Positions 28,928 through 37,526 of a stretch of 64,000 bases of DNA are shown piece by piece (positions within the stretch are counted from its first letter, which is position 1; each line of letters opens with the position of its first letter). The stretch comes from Roseomonas nitratireducens (GTDB lineage Bacteria > Pseudomonadota > Alphaproteobacteria > Acetobacterales > Acetobacteraceae). The position numbers were made by a program, and so were the translations under genes. The stretch spans positions 1 through 64,000 of the forward strand of contig NZ_JAGIYZ010000009.1 of NCBI RefSeq assembly GCF_017813355.1, written 5' to 3'. A model generated the notes under the pieces. It was not told the origin of the DNA and made no database searches. It saw nothing but the letters and a program-made list of their open reading frames with translations.

Positions 28928-29808
28928 CGGGTGGCGGGCAGCGCCCGACACGGTCCGCGACGCTGCGCGGCATGGGCTTCATGGCGCTGGCCGGTTTTCT
29001 CTTCTGCCTGCTGAACACCATCGCCCGCAGCCTCGCGCAGGACCTCGACCCATTCCAGACGCAATTCCTCAGGTATCTTGCCGGCCTCGTGGTCCTGCTG
29101 CCATTCATGATGCGCACGGGGCTCGCGGCATGGCGGCCGCACGACCTCAAGGGACAGGGCTGGCGCGGGCTGGTGCACACCGCCGGGCTGTTGATGTGGT
29201 TCTGGGCCCTGCCACATGTCCCGCTGGCGGACATGACGGCGATAGGCTTCACGGGGCCCATCTTCATCATGGCGGGCGCCGTTCTGTTCCTCGGGGAACC
29301 GATGGTGCGCGCGCGCTGGATCGCCGCGGCCTTCGGTTTCGTCGGCGTCGGCATCGTGGTCGCGCCGCAATTCACCGGCACGGGCGGCGGTACCTGGACG
29401 CTCGTCATGCTCGCCTCCGCGCCGCTATTCGCGGCGTCGTTCCTGATCACCAAGGCCCTCACGCGGCGCGACCGGCCGGAAGTGATCGTCGCCTGGCAGG
29501 CCATCACCGTATCCGTCTTCACGCTGCCCTTCGCACTCGCGGGCTGGACCTGGCCGACCGCCGGGCAATGGGGTTGGTTCCTATTGACCGGGCTGCTCGG
29601 CAGCGCCGGGCACTGGTGCCTGACAGAGGCGTTCCGGCTGACCGACATGTCGGCCACCCAACCGGTCAAGTTCATTGACATGGTCTGGGCGTCCTTCCTC
29701 GGCTGGGTCGTCTTCGCGGAAGTGCCCGCCACGACGACCTTCGCCGGCGCGGCGGTCATCTTCGCCGCGACGACGTGGATCGCCCGCAGGGAAGCCCGCG
29801 CCCGCTGA
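28924..29808 (+). CDS. EamA/DMT-superfamily transporter
   Basis: A 294-residue inner-membrane protein with ten predicted hydrophobic spans in two EamA repeats. The first repeat includes NTIARSLAQDLDPFQTQFLRY and ALPHVPLADMTAIGFTGPIF; the second ends with SATQPVKFIDMVWASFLG. These are typical of RhaT/YdcZ-like drug and metabolite exporters. The GTG start at 28924 overlaps the hydrolase stop. The substrate is unknown; its location suggests export or import of a compound handled by this locus. Confidence 0.87.
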   Translation: MTGGGQRPTRSATLRGMGFMALAGFLFCLLNTIARSLAQDLDPFQTQFLRYLAGLVVLLPFMMRTGLAAWRPHDLKGQGWRGLVHTAGLLMWFWALPHVPLADMTAIGFTGPIFIMAGAVLFLGEPMVRARWIAAAFGFVGVGIVVAPQFTGTGGGTWTLVMLASAPLFAASFLITKALTRRDRPEVIVAWQAITVSVFTLPFALAGWTWPTAGQWGWFLLTGLLGSAGHWCLTEAFRLTDMSATQPVKFIDMVWASFLGWVVFAEVPATTTFAGAAVIFAATTWIARREARAR

Positions 29809-29887
29809 CCCTAGTCTTGCGCGTTGGGGGCGTCCGTCGGATCGTTCCCCGGAAGCCGCCGTTCCAAGAGGCGGCGCGGAGGGACCC

Positions 29888-30670
29888 ATGACCACCATCG
29901 GACCACTCAAGATCGCACCGATCCGTGGCTCGGTGAGCGAGGCGGAATGGCATGCGCGGCTCGACCTCGCGGCCTGCTACCGGCTCTGCGAGCACTTCGG
30001 CATGTCGGACATGATCTATACGCACATCAGCGCGCGCGTGCCCGACAGCCCCAACCACTTCCTGATCAACCCGAACGGGCTCTTCTTCGGGGAGATCACC
30101 GCCTCCTCGCTGCTCAAGGTGAGCATGGAGGGCGAGATCCTCTATCGCCCCGATCTGCCCTATGGGCTGCACCCGGCGGGGTTCACGATCCACAGCGCGC
30201 TGTATCGCGCTCGCGCCGACGTCATGGCGGCGATGCACACCCACACCATCGCGGGCATGGCGGTCAGCGCGTTGAAGTGCGGGCTCCTGCCGCTGACGCA
30301 GACGGCGACGCGCTTCCATGGCCGGATCGCCTACCACGACTTCCGTGGCCCCGAGCGCGACCCGGCGGAGCGGGATGCGCTGGCGACCTCCCTCGGCAGC
30401 CTCAACTACTGCATCCTGCGCAACCATGGCCTGCTGACGGTGGGCGAGAGCATGCCGGAAGCCTTCATCGCCATGTGGGGCCTGGAACGCGCATGCCAGG
30501 CGCAGCTGCAGGCGATGGCCTGCAATACCGAGCTCGAGATCCCGAGCCCCGAAGTGGTGGCGAAGTCCTGCGCCATGTATGCACCCGGCGCCTCCCGTCG
30601 CTACGGCCCGCTCGAGTGGCAAGGATTGCTGCGCCGGATCGACGCCATCGACCCCTCCTGGAGGGAGTGA
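29888..30670 (+). CDS. Class II aldolase/adducin-family protein
   Basis: A 260-residue protein of the class II aldolase/adducin family (fuculose-phosphate aldolase fold). It has ACYRLCEHFGMSDMIYTHIS, the metal-binding AAMHTHTIAGMAVS segment with two His, and the later ILRNHGLLTVGES segment with the third His. The N-terminal catalytic Glu common to sugar aldolases is not obvious, and such proteins in acyl-CoA loci are often annotated as decarboxylases or of unknown activity. The ATG at 29888 has GGAGGG upstream. It lies 79 bases after EamA and 1 base before the TctC gene. Confidence 0.82.
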   Translation: MTTIGPLKIAPIRGSVSEAEWHARLDLAACYRLCEHFGMSDMIYTHISARVPDSPNHFLINPNGLFFGEITASSLLKVSMEGEILYRPDLPYGLHPAGFTIHSALYRARADVMAAMHTHTIAGMAVSALKCGLLPLTQTATRFHGRIAYHDFRGPERDPAERDALATSLGSLNYCILRNHGLLTVGESMPEAFIAMWGLERACQAQLQAMACNTELEIPSPEVVAKSCAMYAPGASRRYGPLEWQGLLRRIDAIDPSWRE

Positions 30671-30671
30671 C

Positions 30672-31634
30672 GTGCGCCGACGCCAACTCGCCGCGCTTGG
30701 CGTTGGCTTCGGCATGCCGTGCGTCGCGCGTGCGCAGGATGCCTGGCCAAGCCGCCCGATCCGCCTCGTGATCCCGTTCGCCGCCGGAGGTCCGATCGAC
30801 ACGGTCGGACGGCTGATCGGCGAGAGGCTTCGCGACAGGCTCGGCCAGCCCTTCATCATCGAGAACCGGACCGGCGCCGGCGGGTCGATCGGGCTGCGTG
30901 GCGTCGTCCAGTCGCCGCCGGACGGCTACACCTTCGTGCTGACCTCGTCCTCGCTGGCGATCCTGCCGGCGATCTACGCCAATCTCGGTTTCGACCCGCG
31001 CACCGATCTCGCGCCCGTCTCGCTGGTGGCGGAGATCGCGACGACCATCGTCGTCCGCGCGGACCACCGCTTCGCATCCCTGCAGGCGCTGGTCGAGGAG
31101 GCGCGCGCGAAACCCGGCACGGTCACCTACGGCACGTCCGGGATCGGCTCATCGAATCATCTCTCGGGCGCCATGCTGGCGGCGACCGCGCGGATCGACA
31201 TCGTGCACGTGCCCTATCGTGGCGCAGCACAGGCGATGAACGCGCTCTATTCCCGCGATATCGACCTCGTCTTCGCCAGCACCGTGGAGACCTTGTCTCA
31301 TGCGCGGGAAGGTCGCGCGCGCATCCTTGCCGTGACGACGGCGCGGCCCATCCCGGCGCTGCCGGACGTCCCCACGGCCACGGAGGCCGTGCCCGGCTAC
31401 ATCGCGCCGAACTGGTTCGCCATCGCCGCGCCCAAGGGCCTGCCGGCACCGATCCTTGATCGCCTGTCGGCCGAACTCGCCGCGCTGCGCACCGATCCGG
31501 ATTTCCGGTCACGCTTCGAACGGCTCGGCGCGGAACCGCAGATGAGCGCGCCCGGCGTCCTTGCCGCGCGCCTCGCCGAGGATGTGCCGACATGGCAGCG
31601 CGTTGCCGCCACCGCCGGTATCCGCCCCGAATGA
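30672..31634 (+). CDS. Tripartite tricarboxylate transporter receptor (TctC/Bug family)
   Basis: A 320-residue periplasmic receptor of the TctC (Bug) family that captures carboxylates. The N terminus RRRQLAALGVGFGMPCVARA looks like a short signal peptide. The body starts WPSRPIRLVIPFAAGGPID, then IIENRTGAGGSIG, YGTSGIGSSNHLSGAML, VPYRGAAQAMNALYSRDIDL and LPDVPTATEAVPGY, all signature TctC segments. GTG at 30672 is preceded by GGAGGG. No TctA or TctB membrane genes lie in the window, so this is an orphan receptor. Its ligand is probably a substrate of the enzymes around it. Confidence 0.9.
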   Translation: MRRRQLAALGVGFGMPCVARAQDAWPSRPIRLVIPFAAGGPIDTVGRLIGERLRDRLGQPFIIENRTGAGGSIGLRGVVQSPPDGYTFVLTSSSLAILPAIYANLGFDPRTDLAPVSLVAEIATTIVVRADHRFASLQALVEEARAKPGTVTYGTSGIGSSNHLSGAMLAATARIDIVHVPYRGAAQAMNALYSRDIDLVFASTVETLSHAREGRARILAVTTARPIPALPDVPTATEAVPGYIAPNWFAIAAPKGLPAPILDRLSAELAALRTDPDFRSRFERLGAEPQMSAPGVLAARLAEDVPTWQRVAATAGIRPE

Positions 31635-31659
31635 CCACCCCGACCTGAACGGAGCCTCC

Positions 31660-32544
31660 ATGCGCAAACTCACCATCGGCGACGTCACCATCACCAGCAT
31701 CATCGAGCGCGACGGCCCCTGGCGCGCGCCGGAGGCGATGTTCCCCAAGGCCGCGGCCGCGCCCGGCCTGCTGGCCGAGCGGCTGAAGGAGGTCGAGCCC
31801 GAGACCTTCGACGCAGCCTCCGGCAAGATGGTGATCACGTACCAGACCTATGTCGTGCGCACGCCGCACCACACCATCCTGGTCGATACCTGCACAGGTG
31901 AGGACAAGGGCTATCCCGCGCCCATGGACTTCCCGAAGCAGCCCTGGCTCGATGGCCTGAGGGCGGAGGGCCTGGCCTTCGAGGACATCGACTACGTCCT
32001 TTGCACCCATCTCCACATCGACCACTCCGGCTGGAACACGGTGCTGCGGGACGGTCGCTGGGTCCCGACGTTCCCACGCGCGAAGTATGTCTTCCACAAG
32101 CGCGAATATGCCGCATGGGAGGAAACGACCAAGGCCGCGGTCGAGCGCCCGGGCGGGGGCGGCAACGTCTTCCGCTTCAACTGCGAACCGGTCGTCGCCG
32201 CCGGCCAGGCCCTGCTGGTGGATGATGATTTCCAGCTCGACGATCGCATCACGCTGGAGCCGACACCCGGCCACTCGCCCTGCCATTGCTGCGTGCATAT
32301 CCGCAGCGGTGGCCAGCACGCGGTCATTACGGGCGACCTGATGCATCACGCGCTGCAGGTGCACCAGCCGGACTGGTCGACGGTCTTCTGCTGGGATCCG
32401 GCCGAGGCCGAAACCAGCCGCCGGCGCTTCTTCGGTTCGGTGGCGGACACGGACACGCGGGTGTTGCCCATCCATTTCCCGAACCCGTCGGTAGGTCGCG
32501 TCGAGGCCCAGGGCGACCGGTTCCGCTGGCGCTACATGCGCTGA
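31660..32544 (+). CDS. Metallo-beta-lactamase-fold hydrolase
   Basis: A 294-residue MBL-fold enzyme. The dinuclear metal motif THLHIDHSGW (H117, H119, D121, H122) is intact. A later GHSPCHCCVHI supplies the next His, ITGDLMHH the bridging Asp, and IHFPNPSVGR a final His. It resembles quorum-quenching lactonase and aryl-hydrolase relatives, which act on lactones or esters. The ATG at 31660 follows a GGAGCC site. No signal peptide. In this operon it may open a lactone or hydrolyse an ester intermediate; that is inference. Confidence 0.87.
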   Translation: MRKLTIGDVTITSIIERDGPWRAPEAMFPKAAAAPGLLAERLKEVEPETFDAASGKMVITYQTYVVRTPHHTILVDTCTGEDKGYPAPMDFPKQPWLDGLRAEGLAFEDIDYVLCTHLHIDHSGWNTVLRDGRWVPTFPRAKYVFHKREYAAWEETTKAAVERPGGGGNVFRFNCEPVVAAGQALLVDDDFQLDDRITLEPTPGHSPCHCCVHIRSGGQHAVITGDLMHHALQVHQPDWSTVFCWDPAEAETSRRRFFGSVADTDTRVLPIHFPNPSVGRVEAQGDRFRWRYMR

Positions 32545-32608
32545 CGCAGACCTGCTTGACGCCGCCCGCCACGGGTGGTGGGTATCCCCAAGACCGGAGG
32601 ATCGCATC

Positions 32609-33784
32609 ATGGACCACAACCAGACCCTCGCCACCAGCGAGGAAACCCGCATGCTGCAGGATCTGGTGGCGAAGTTCGTGGAACGCGACCTCATGCCGCT
32701 CGAGCCCGCGGTGCTGAAGCGGGAAGCGACCGGCGGCGGCTTCAAGCTGAGCGAGGAGGAGGAGGCGAAGCTGCTGGCGCGCTGCCAGGAGCTCGGCCTC
32801 TGGGGCCTCGACGTGCCGGAGGAGTTCGGCGGCGCCAACCTGCCGCTGATCTCGCTCGCGGCGGCCGAGGAGGAGATGGCGCGCGCCTGCGTGCCCTTCA
32901 CCATCCCGCCCGACAGCCCGAACCTGCACATGATGCTCTCGGTGGCGAGCCCGATGCAGCGGGCGAAGTACCTCGACCCCTACGCGCGCGGCGAGCAGCG
33001 CTCGGCCATGGCGATCAGCGAGCCCGGCGCCGGCGGCGATCCCGCGGGCATGACGACGCGCGCCGTGCGCGACGGCGACGATTGGGTCATCAACGGACGC
33101 AAGATCTGGGTCTCCAACGTCCCACGCGCAGACTTCATCATCCTCATGGCGCGCACCGGGGACGGCAAGCGCCAGGACGGCATCACCGCCTTCATCGTCG
33201 AAAAGGGCACGCCCGGCTTCGTCATCGAGCGCGAGATCCCGATGCTCGGGGGCCGCCGCACCTACGAGCTGGTCTTCGAGGATTGCCGCGTGCCGCATGA
33301 GAACGTGCTCGGCGAGCTCGGCCGCGGCTATGCGCCGATGCAGCTGCGGCTGAACGTGCGCCGGATGCAGATGGGTGCGCGCTGCGTCGGCATGGCGCGA
33401 CGGGCACTCGAGATGATGACCGAGCAGGCACAGAACCGCGTGACCTGGGGCGTGCGCCTTGCCGACCGTCAGGCGATCCAGTGGTTCGCGGCGGACGCCG
33501 CGATGGAGATGCATGCCTGCCGGCTCATGGTGCAGGACCTCGCCGCGAAGCTCGACGCGGGCGCGGATGTCCGCATGGAGGCCTCCATCCTGAAGGTGCG
33601 CGCGACGGAAATGGCGCAGAGCGTACTCGACAACGCGATGCAGACCTGGGGCGCGATGGGCGTCACCAAGGAACTCCCGCTGCAGCTGATGCACCAGCAG
33701 GTACGCCTGATGCGCGTCTATGAAGGCCCGTCCGAGGTGCACCGCAGCGCCATCGGCCGGCGAATCCTGGGCGGAAAGGTCTGA
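32609..33784 (+). CDS. Acyl-CoA dehydrogenase family protein
   Basis: A 391-residue FAD-dependent acyl-CoA dehydrogenase. It has the first signature SAMAISEPGAGGDPAGMTT, the substrate region INGRKIWVSNVPRADF, the EDCRVPHENVLGE loop, and a C-terminal MRVYEGPSEVHRSAIGRRIL segment with the Glu at the position of the usual catalytic base. The FAD-binding QTWGAMGVTKELPLQLM stretch is present. It is followed 4 bases later by a CoA-transferase, a pairing often seen for degradation of unusual acids. The natural acyl substrate is unknown. Confidence 0.88.
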   Translation: MDHNQTLATSEETRMLQDLVAKFVERDLMPLEPAVLKREATGGGFKLSEEEEAKLLARCQELGLWGLDVPEEFGGANLPLISLAAAEEEMARACVPFTIPPDSPNLHMMLSVASPMQRAKYLDPYARGEQRSAMAISEPGAGGDPAGMTTRAVRDGDDWVINGRKIWVSNVPRADFIILMARTGDGKRQDGITAFIVEKGTPGFVIEREIPMLGGRRTYELVFEDCRVPHENVLGELGRGYAPMQLRLNVRRMQMGARCVGMARRALEMMTEQAQNRVTWGVRLADRQAIQWFAADAAMEMHACRLMVQDLAAKLDAGADVRMEASILKVRATEMAQSVLDNAMQTWGAMGVTKELPLQLMHQQVRLMRVYEGPSEVHRSAIGRRILGGKV

Positions 33785-33788
33785 AGCC

Positions 33789-35003
33789 GTGGCGCGGCCG
33801 CTCGAGGGCATCCTTGTCCTCGACCTCGGGCACATCTACCAGGCGCCCTATGCGGGCTTCCTGATGGCCATGGCAGGCGCGACCGTCATCAAGGTCGAGC
33901 CGCCGACGGGGGAGCCGTTGCGTCGCCGCGCCATGGTCGCCGGCGGCTCAGTGCCGATGGCGATGCTGAATTCGAACAAGAAGGGCCTTTCGCTCGACCT
34001 CAAGACGCCGGCAGGCCGCGACGTGTTCCTGCGGCTGGTCGACCGGGCCGATGTCGTCATCGAGAATTTTTCGCCCGGCGTGATGGATCGGCTCGGGCTC
34101 GGTCACGCCGCACTGCGCGCGCGCAATCCGCGCCTGATCTACGCGGCCGGATCCGGCTACGGCCAGACGGGGCCGGACAAGGATCGGCTGGCGATGGACC
34201 TCACGGTCCAGGCCGCGGTTGGTATCATGCACACCACCGGCTACCCGGACGGCCCGCCCACCAAGGCCGGTCCGACCGTCTGCGACTTTCTCGGCGGCAC
34301 GCATCTCTACGGCGCGATCATGACGGCACTGTTCGCGCGCGAACGCAGCGGCAAGGGCGCCTTCGTCGAGGTGGCGATGCAGGATGCCGCCTATTCGACG
34401 CTGGCCTCCGCGCTCGGAATGCATTTCGGCGGCATGCTGAAGGATGTGCCGCCGCGCACGGGCAACAGCCATGCCGGCCTCGCCATGGCGCCCTACAATG
34501 TCTACCCGGCCTCGGACGGGTGGATCGCGATCATCGTCGTCACCGAAGGCCATTGGGACCGCCTGCTCCGCGCCATGGGGCAGGAGGCACTGGTCGGTGA
34601 CGCCCGCTTCCGCAGCAACCCGGATCGCGTGAAGCACATGGAGGAGGTTGATCGGCTCGTCACTGCCTGGACCTCGGCCCATACGCGGGCGCAACTCGAA
34701 GCCCTGACGCGCGAGCATGGCGTCCCGGCAGCCCCGGTCCGGACGCTCGAGGAAGTGCTGAACGACCCCGGGATGCATGAGCGCGGCATGCTCCGCTGGG
34801 TCGATCACCCGGAGGTCGGCCGCGTCGTGCTGCCCGCGACGCCGCTGCGCATCGAGGACGCGCCGCCGCCGCCCTTCGAGGCGAGCCCCTTCCTCAACCA
34901 GCACGAGGCCGAGGTGCTCGGCGGCATCCTGGGGATGGACGAGGCGGAACGCGAAGCGGCCCGCGCGGCCGGCGGCCTGGGTCCGCGCTTCAGCGACCGG
35001 TGA
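33789..35003 (+). CDS. CaiB/BaiF-family (class III) CoA-transferase
   Basis: A 404-residue class III CoA-transferase. It starts with PLEGILVLDLGHIYQAPYAG, then GATVIKVEPPTGEPLR, LNSNKKGLSLDLKTPAGR and ENFSPGVMDRLGLG. LAMDLTVQAAVG supplies the catalytic Asp that forms the aspartyl-CoA intermediate, and HGVPAAPVRTLEEVLNDPG lies near the C terminus. The GTG at 33789 follows the dehydrogenase stop by 4 bases. Its job is probably to activate the acid by CoA exchange before the dehydrogenase acts. Its 3' end overlaps the convergent hydratase gene by 14 bases. Confidence 0.9.
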   Translation: MARPLEGILVLDLGHIYQAPYAGFLMAMAGATVIKVEPPTGEPLRRRAMVAGGSVPMAMLNSNKKGLSLDLKTPAGRDVFLRLVDRADVVIENFSPGVMDRLGLGHAALRARNPRLIYAAGSGYGQTGPDKDRLAMDLTVQAAVGIMHTTGYPDGPPTKAGPTVCDFLGGTHLYGAIMTALFARERSGKGAFVEVAMQDAAYSTLASALGMHFGGMLKDVPPRTGNSHAGLAMAPYNVYPASDGWIAIIVVTEGHWDRLLRAMGQEALVGDARFRSNPDRVKHMEEVDRLVTAWTSAHTRAQLEALTREHGVPAAPVRTLEEVLNDPGMHERGMLRWVDHPEVGRVVLPATPLRIEDAPPPPFEASPFLNQHEAEVLGGILGMDEAEREAARAAGGLGPRFSDR

Positions 35004-35802
35004 AGTTGGGGCGGCGCTTCTCCAGGAACGCGGTTGCGCCTTCCCGCCGGTCCTCGGTGCCGATCGTCGCCGCCTGTTCCTGCTCGGCCATTTCGATCGC
35101 CTCCGACAGCGTCTGCAAGGGCGCGAGCGCAAGCTGGCGGCGGATGATGCGGAGCGACCGCGGCGAGCAGTTCTCCGCAATCTCGGCGGCATAGGCCCGC
35201 ACGGCGGGAAGAAATCCCTCGCTCGGCAGCACGCGCACGAGGCCCATGGACGCCGCCTCCTCCGCCGTCACGGTCCTGCCGGACAGAAGGAGATCGGCTG
35301 CGTTCATGGGTCCGATCAGGCGCGGCAGCAGCCAGGCGGACCCGTGTTCTGCGATCAGTCCTCTCCGCGGGAAGGCGCAGGCGAGCCGCGCGCCAGCCAC
35401 CATGAATCGCAGGTCGCAGTACAACGTGACCGCGAGCCCGACGCCCGCGACCGCGCCATTGATCGCGGCGATCACCGGCTTTCCGATGTTCAGGATGTAG
35501 GAATAGCGGCGCGACAGATCCTCAGCGGGTGGTGGCCCGCCCGGCGGAGGCGTGACGCCCGCGAAGCGCGGCCGGTCCGGCTTGCGGCCCGCAATGCCGG
35601 TCACGTCGGCGCCGACGCAGAAGGTGCCGCCCGCCCCCGTCAGGATGATGACGCGCACGGACGCATCGTCGGCAGCAAGGCCGAGGGCCTCGCGCACCTC
35701 GGCCTCGGTTTCCGGCGACCAGGCGTTGCGCTTCTGCGGACGGTTCAGCGTGATGGTCGCGATCGCGTCCGTGACGTCATAGGCGATCTCGGCGAAGGCC
35801 AT
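34990..35802 (-). CDS. Enoyl-CoA hydratase/isomerase family protein (first)
   Basis: A 270-residue crotonase-fold enzyme, last in a minus-strand operon. It has ITLNRPQKRNAWSPE, the oxyanion-hole segment LTGAGGTFCVGADVTG, and INGAVAGVGLAVTLYCDLRF. In place of the common catalytic Glu pair it reads FPRRGLIAEHGSAWLLPRLIG, with one Glu kept. The ATG at 35802 is preferred over the one 6 bases upstream because AGGAGG would then be 8 bases away. A proline- and glycine-rich loop (about residues 81-92, VTPPPGGPPPAED) is unusual for the family. Confidence 0.87.
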   Translation of the reverse strand: MAFAEIAYDVTDAIATITLNRPQKRNAWSPETEAEVREALGLAADDASVRVIILTGAGGTFCVGADVTGIAGRKPDRPRFAGVTPPPGGPPPAEDLSRRYSYILNIGKPVIAAINGAVAGVGLAVTLYCDLRFMVAGARLACAFPRRGLIAEHGSAWLLPRLIGPMNAADLLLSGRTVTAEEAASMGLVRVLPSEGFLPAVRAYAAEIAENCSPRSLRIIRRQLALAPLQTLSEAIEMAEQEQAATIGTEDRREGATAFLEKRRPNFTGR

Positions 35803-35815
35803 CGCCATGTCCTCC

Positions 35816-36661
35816 TCAGCGCGCGGGCGTGCGCGCCCGCTGCGCGGCCCATTCCTCGTCGGTCCAGTCCAGCATCTCCTGCGCGCCGGCGCGCGCACCG
35901 CCAAGCAACCGCCGCCCGCCATCCGCAACGACGCATTCGCCCGTGATGTAGCCGCCATGGTCCGAGACCAGGAAGGCGGCGAGATCGGTGAGTTCATCGT
36001 GCCGCCCCGCGCGCCGCAGCGGCACGCCGCCATGCTCGACACCGCCCGGACGCAGCCGGGCGAGCGCGGCCTCGGTCGGGAAGGTCCCAGGTGCGATCGC
36101 CACCAGCCGGATGCCGCGCGGCCCCCACTCGACGGCGAGGCTCTGGGTCATCGCGAGCAGTCCGGCCTTCGCCATGGCGGAAGGCGCGGTGAAGGCACCG
36201 CCCTGCAGCGCAGAAAGCGTCAGGATCGACAGCACGACGCCAGGCTCGCCCGCATCGATCCACCGCCGTCCGCAGCCGATCGTGCAATAGGCCGCCCCAT
36301 GCAGCGTCGTGCCGAGCACCGCGTCGATCGCGCGTGACGACAGGCGGTGCGTCTGCGCGAGAAAATTCGCCGCCGCGTTGTTCACCAGGATATCCGCCGC
36401 ACCATCGCGCCAGACATCGTCCAGCATCGCCTCGACGGCGGAGGCATTGCGGATGTCGCAGGGGTGGGTCGTAACCTGCGCGCCCGGGATCTCCGCGCGG
36501 AAAGCCTCCGCGGTCCCCTCGAGCACCGCAGCTCGCCGCCCGCAGATGGCGAGCGACGCGCCGAGTTCGAGGAAACGCTTGCCGATGCTGCGACCAAGGC
36601 CCGTGCCACCGCCGGTCACCAGCGCGCGGCGTCCGGCGAGCAGCCCGGGCGCGAAGGCCAT
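35816..36661 (-). CDS. SDR-family oxidoreductase resembling 2,4-dienoyl-CoA reductase
   Basis: A 281-residue short-chain dehydrogenase with the cofactor motif TGGGTGLG (residues 16-23) and NNAAANFL. The active-site stretch reads APSAMAKAGLLAMTQSLAVEWG, closely matching the PSASAKAG block of mitochondrial-type 2,4-dienoyl-CoA reductases, so the lysine is kept. Ser or Leu replaces the tyrosine found about ten residues earlier in those enzymes. It starts 1 base after the second hydratase and sits between two hydratases, consistent with an auxiliary beta-oxidation role for unsaturated acyl-CoAs. The cofactor is probably NADP. Confidence 0.83.
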   Translation of the reverse strand: MAFAPGLLAGRRALVTGGGTGLGRSIGKRFLELGASLAICGRRAAVLEGTAEAFRAEIPGAQVTTHPCDIRNASAVEAMLDDVWRDGAADILVNNAAANFLAQTHRLSSRAIDAVLGTTLHGAAYCTIGCGRRWIDAGEPGVVLSILTLSALQGGAFTAPSAMAKAGLLAMTQSLAVEWGPRGIRLVAIAPGTFPTEAALARLRPGGVEHGGVPLRRAGRHDELTDLAAFLVSDHGGYITGECVVADGGRRLLGGARAGAQEMLDWTDEEWAAQRARTPAR

Positions 36662-36662
36662 T

Positions 36663-37463
36663 TCAGGCGCCCTTGTAAGTCGGCTTGCGCTTTTCCCGCA
36701 TCGCCGCGAGCGCCTCCTTGTGGTCGTCCGTGGTGTGCGCCACGGCCTGCATGGCGGACGACATCTCGAGCACCGTGTCGAGCCGGTTGTTCCACGCCTC
36801 CCGCAGCAGGCGTCGGGCCATGCGCACGGCCTGCGGTGGATTGGCGGCGATGCGGGCGGCAAGGGCCCTCGCCGCCGGGATCAACTCGGCATCGGGCACG
36901 ACGCGGGAGACGAGCCCCGCCGCCAGGGCTTCCTGCGCGGTGAGGGAATCTCCCGTCAGCGCCATCTCGGATGCGCGGGCGAAGCCGACGATCCGCGGCA
37001 GCAGCCAGGCGCCGCCATCGCCGGGGATAATGCCGAGCTTGACGAAGGACTCCGCGAAGCGCGCGCTCTCGGCGGCGATGCGTAGGTCGCACATGCAGGT
37101 GAGATCGAGCCCAGCACCCATGGCCGGGCCGTTCACCGCCGCGATCACCGGCATTTCGAGCTGCTCGAGCAGGCGCGGGATGCGCTGGATGCCCCAGCGA
37201 TAATATCCGCGCGCCTGGGCCGGCGTGCGTTCCTTGGGGCCGCTCGCCGCCTCGCCCATCCGGCGGACATTGCCGCCAGCACAAAAGGCGGTGCCCGCGC
37301 CGGTCAGGATGGCGACGCGGACCTCCTGGCCCGCATCCAGCTCCGACAAGGTGTCGAGCAGCGCGTCCTGCATCTCCGGATCGAGCGGGTTGCGCGACTC
37401 CGCCCGGTTCATGGTGAGGAGGGCGATCCCATCCTCGATCTCGACCTTCAGCGGCGCGTCCAT
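36663..37463 (-). CDS. Enoyl-CoA hydratase/isomerase family protein (second)
   Basis: A 266-residue crotonase-fold protein. It has ALLTMNRAESRNPLDPEM, the oxyanion loop ILTGAGTAFCAGGNVRRMG, AAVNGPAMGAGLDLTCMCDL, and FVKLGIIPGDGGAWLLPRIVG. The last has Asp where hydratases carry their second catalytic Glu, as in several isomerase- or dehalogenase-like members, so the exact reaction is open. It follows the TctC receptor gene by 63 bases and couples to the SDR gene (1-base gap). Confidence 0.87.
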   Translation of the reverse strand: MDAPLKVEIEDGIALLTMNRAESRNPLDPEMQDALLDTLSELDAGQEVRVAILTGAGTAFCAGGNVRRMGEAASGPKERTPAQARGYYRWGIQRIPRLLEQLEMPVIAAVNGPAMGAGLDLTCMCDLRIAAESARFAESFVKLGIIPGDGGAWLLPRIVGFARASEMALTGDSLTAQEALAAGLVSRVVPDAELIPAARALAARIAANPPQAVRMARRLLREAWNNRLDTVLEMSSAMQAVAHTTDDHKEALAAMREKRKPTYKGA

Positions 37464-37526
37464 CGGCGTCTCCCCCGTATCAGGGCGCGGAGGATGGAGC
37501 CCCGGGCCGGCAGCGTCCAGACGGGC

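Noticed and set aside
31660..32544. MBL-fold protein as a carbapenemase
   Set aside because: Cytoplasmic, HxHxDH pattern and neighbours fit lactonase or ester hydrolase relatives, not secreted class B lactamases.
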